Source of the DNA: Candidatus Peregrinibacteria bacterium
GTDB lineage: Bacteria; Patescibacteriota; Gracilibacteria; UM-FILTER-43-11
Direction of reading: 5' to 3'
DNA: 33,713 bases
Assembly (NCBI GenBank): GCA_030618315.1
Contig: JAUXDO010000002.1
Location: forward strand, 1 to 33,713
Under the pieces are notes generated by a model. The model did not search any database. It had not been told where the DNA came from and worked only from the letters and a program-made list of their open reading frames with translations. Both the position numbers and the translations under genes were made by a program. Positions 31,345 to 33,713 of the stretch are shown here, piece after piece; positions within the stretch are counted from its first letter, which is position 1, and each line of letters starts with the position of its first letter.

Positions 31345-33713
31345 ATGAACAAACATATGACAATTCATAAAAAAATGTTTTTAATCGGTGCCATTGTTGC
31401 ACTGATAGGTGTTTCTTTTATAAGTTTCAAAACTTATCTACAAACACAGGCTATTGCTGTAATTACCCCATGTGCCATGGAAGATTATGGCAGCACTGGT
31501 AATGTTGATGTATGGAAAGACGGTTGTATAAAATATAACTGCTGTAGTGATTCGCTCGCTTGTTCCACCACATTACTTACCGATTCAAATGGAGCATGTA
31601 CCAATTGGATACTAGATGGTGCTGATAAAGAAACATGCGCAGACGTTATTTATAAGCATAAAAGCGTTTGTCCAAATCTTATTCCGTTTTCATCATCTCA
31701 GGGTTGTATACCCGGATTAAAATGTTTGACAAACGACGAATGTTTTGACGGCAAATGTGTAAATATCACCCCTCCAGCATGTGAGTATGCTGTAGATCTA
31801 GAACAAGATTCTTCTTTAACTTGTGAAACAATTATAAAGCTGAATCCATGTGCTAGTATTTACGGTATTGGGACTACAACCGAATGTATTGGCGTTTCTG
31901 ATCCTTACCCTACTAATACTAAAGTTGTTTGTACTGGTGACAATGTAACTGATGTATTTTGCAGTCTGTTCCAGGAAAATCTAGTAGATGCACTATTTAC
32001 ATTATCAAAACCATCTGAATGTAACTTTGTTCTTTCTCCAGACGTATCATGTTCTCAATTAGATAACTCTGGGATTTGCGATACATTATGGGGGCCAACA
32101 ACACAACAGGCCTGTAAAGAAGATGTAGTAAATGGAATAACTAATTTATTTTGTGTCGGTGATAATGTAGGCGAAAACAAATGTACTACACTACCTGCTA
32201 AAATTACAGACACTATATTTTATAATGCACAAGCAGGATCTTGCATATGCCCAGGTGGAGATGTTTGTGGTGACGGTCAGATCACTGGTAGTGAAGAATG
32301 TGATATAAAAGCTAACCCAACTGGTTGTAAAGACACACATGACTGTATTGAATGTCAATGTATAGAGGCACCAACTCCATCTTGTTCTAATTATAATTTA
32401 GTTGCGTTATGTAAAGGTTTATCGGATATAAGCTGTGAGAATTCTTATGTTGAGGCTCTTCCAAATGATTTTCGTATGTGTGACTTAATTTATGATTTAA
32501 TAGGGAACACATCCTGTGTTATAGGAACACGGACCTGTGAAATGCCTGTTTGCGAAGAAGGTGCAATTTGCCAGATAAACGACGAATGTTATGGAGGAAT
32601 TTGCGAAGGTGAAAAAGATTATAGGTGTAATTACACACTGATAGAAGGAATTACATGTGATAATTCATTGCTTATTGATGCCTGTGTTAAAATTTATGGA
32701 AGTGAAGTGGTCCAAACCTGTTCGGATGATACTCTTCCAGGTGATAAACTTGGTGCATTGCTTAGTTGCACAGGCCCTGATGTTTATGTAAATGCTCAGA
32801 ACTGCAAAGTGATTGATACATATGTAGTAGATGCTCTGTTGAATAAAGGTATAGCAGGAAGTTGTACTAAATGCCCTTCAGTTTGTACTGATAACGATGG
32901 AGATAAATATTATGCGCAAGATAATTGTGGAACACCTGTAGATTGTGATGATAATGATCCAAAAATACATCCTGATATTCTTGATTCAGGATGTGATAAT
33001 ATTGATAACAACTGTAATGGTCTTATAGACGAAGATTATCTTCCTTACACATGTGGAATTGAATTCTGTGAAAGTTTAAGCATATGTGAAAAAGGTCAAA
33101 CATCTTGTACGCCTTTAGATCCAGTTGCTTTTTATCCAGACTCCGATGGTGATGGCTTTGGTATAAAGAGTGAACCCATTTTAACCTGTTCCCCTATTAC
33201 CGGCTATGTAAGCAATGCAGATGATTGTGATGATAAGAATGCAAATATATATCCTGGTGCTCCTGATGTATGTAACGAATATGGCGTAATAGTAGACATG
33301 GGTTGTGGAGACGGTTATGACGATTTGAACTGTAATGAATACTGTAAGGATAACGATATGGATGGATATACAATTGATAAGATGCCGGAAGACTGGGATG
33401 GTAAATATAGCTCTACATGCCCTTGGGTTATAGGAAACGGCGATTGTAACGATAAGAATGCAAATATATATCCTGGTGCTCCCGATGTATGGGGCGACGG
33501 AATTGATACAAATTGTGACAATATTGTTTGTGGCGTCTACAATAAACAATATATAAAGGATGTAGCTTGTTCAGAAACACCTATTGTAGTAAATAACGAC
33601 GATGAGCTTGCTGCTTATTTGAAAGACTATGGTTATAACGGAATTACTTATTCTGGTCTACTTATTAAGTACCATGTAAATCAAACAAATATAGACATTC
33701 ATTCTCCATGTGA
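31345..33713 (+). CDS. large secreted Cys-rich protein with DUF4215/MopE-type motifs (3' end outside the window)
   Basis: The frame is open from the ATG at 31345 to the last base (789 codons, no stop). The N-terminus (MNKHMTIHKKM, hydrophobic 12-28) is a signal or anchor. I count about 71 cysteines in 789 codons. Residues 40-510 are repeated Cys-rich modules, with a CGDGQITGSEECD motif (DUF4215-like, about 309-321) and a Cys-x-Cys cluster DCIECQCIE. From about 515 there are three MopE-type repeats: D-rich openings such as DNDGD, DSDGDG and DNDMDG, then DCDD or DCND, then N-P or Y-P; the first ends in CDNIDNNCNGLIDED. These motifs bind calcium or copper in relatives. It is divergent from csoR-dsbA-dsbD, whose products could form its disulfides. 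It is probably a surface adhesin or metal-binding protein. Confidence 0.8.
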   Translation, partial: MNKHMTIHKKMFLIGAIVALIGVSFISFKTYLQTQAIAVITPCAMEDYGSTGNVDVWKDGCIKYNCCSDSLACSTTLLTDSNGACTNWILDGADKETCADVIYKHKSVCPNLIPFSSSQGCIPGLKCLTNDECFDGKCVNITPPACEYAVDLEQDSSLTCETIIKLNPCASIYGIGTTTECIGVSDPYPTNTKVVCTGDNVTDVFCSLFQENLVDALFTLSKPSECNFVLSPDVSCSQLDNSGICDTLWGPTTQQACKEDVVNGITNLFCVGDNVGENKCTTLPAKITDTIFYNAQAGSCICPGGDVCGDGQITGSEECDIKANPTGCKDTHDCIECQCIEAPTPSCSNYNLVALCKGLSDISCENSYVEALPNDFRMCDLIYDLIGNTSCVIGTRTCEMPVCEEGAICQINDECYGGICEGEKDYRCNYTLIEGITCDNSLLIDACVKIYGSEVVQTCSDDTLPGDKLGALLSCTGPDVYVNAQNCKVIDTYVVDALLNKGIAGSCTKCPSVCTDNDGDKYYAQDNCGTPVDCDDNDPKIHPDILDSGCDNIDNNCNGLIDEDYLPYTCGIEFCESLSICEKGQTSCTPLDPVAFYPDSDGDGFGIKSEPILTCSPITGYVSNADDCDDKNANIYPGAPDVCNEYGVIVDMGCGDGYDDLNCNEYCKDNDMDGYTIDKMPEDWDGKYSSTCPWVIGNGDCNDKNANIYPGAPDVWGDGIDTNCDNIVCGVYNKQYIKDVACSETPIVVNNDDELAAYLKDYGYNGITYSGLLIKYHVNQTNIDIHSPC
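33232..33491 (+). repeat. 41-bp near-identical direct repeat in the MopE-type domains
   Basis: 33232-33272 and 33451-33491 differ at one silent position (CCT/CCC). Each encodes DKNANIYPGAPDV. The surrounding repeat sequence is much more divergent, so this block was recently copied or converted between repeats two and three. Confidence 0.8.

Noticed and set aside
33181..33549. Minus-strand open frame of 122 codons opposite the Cys-rich protein
   Set aside because: It is the antisense of Asp/Cys/Tyr-rich repeats, which lack stop complements. The plus frame carries recognisable motifs.
339..33713. TGA recoded to glycine as in Gracilibacteria or Absconditabacteria
   Set aside because: Long conserved genes contain no in-frame TGA at all, so there is no evidence of TGA used as sense.

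Overview
The window looks like chromosomal DNA of an uncultivated, A+T-rich bacterium, most likely a member of the Candidate Phyla Radiation (Patescibacteria). This is inferred from gene content: a TraD/VirB4-like ATPase with a single N-terminal membrane helix, a PGRP amidase fused to SpoIID, MopE-type Cys-rich surface proteins, many small orphan proteins, and an in-frame LPAGK-coding palindrome of a kind I recall from CPR genomes. Promoters are sigma70-like (TTGACA/TATAAT, 16-17 bp spacers). Leaders are mostly 15-40 nt and lack Shine-Dalgarno sequences. None of the 26 complete genes ends in TGA, yet TGA is not read as sense, because long frames up to 2038 codons contain none.

Layout. 1-338: probable 5' end of a leftward gene and a hairpin-rich divergent spacer. 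339-6455: giant alpha-2-macroglobulin-like protein whose thioester site is lost. 6625-9662: radical SAM/SPASM protein divergent from a PP2C phosphatase and a small acidic protein. 9659-12012: lipoprotein, secreted beta-rich protein, SMR-type transporter. 12074-16769: leftward block with the large membrane ATPase, a possible PD-(D/E)XK-like protein and small orphans. 17006-21969: rightward block with miaB, fic, a GT4 glycosyltransferase, a Cdd1-type HhH protein and a patatin. 21958-23465: tsaB (-) and two small orphans (+). 23416-27414: PGRP-FW-SpoIID cell-wall enzyme (-) and a small orphan. 27552-28424: two small orphans. 28421-31006: leftward csoR-dsbA-dsbD cassette. 31345 to the end: a very Cys-rich secreted MopE-like protein that continues past the window.

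Two things stand out. First, there is a family of elaborate palindromic elements. The two best copies (20623-20823 and 29732-29946) form a 'fishbone': nested 8-bp helices GTRGGSCT/AGSCCYAC separated by opposed tetraloop hairpins. Hairpin modules are shared between the copies, while the helix words differ but remain largely complementary within each copy. Both copies start at the stop codon of one gene and finish at the ATG of the next co-directional gene. Two simpler word arrays (16919-17002 before miaB, 22663-22744 before tsaB) sit in the same place relative to a start codon. tsaB also carries two palindromes inside its reading frame.

Second, the right end looks like a metal/thiol module. 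A CsoR-family repressor with the exact C-x24-H-x3-C copper triad has a palindrome over its own start site. It is followed by DsbA and a thioredoxin-CcdA/DsbD fusion. Divergently transcribed is a secreted protein with about 71 cysteines in 789 codons and MopE/DUF4215 motifs, behind a leader that can fold as a four-helix junction.
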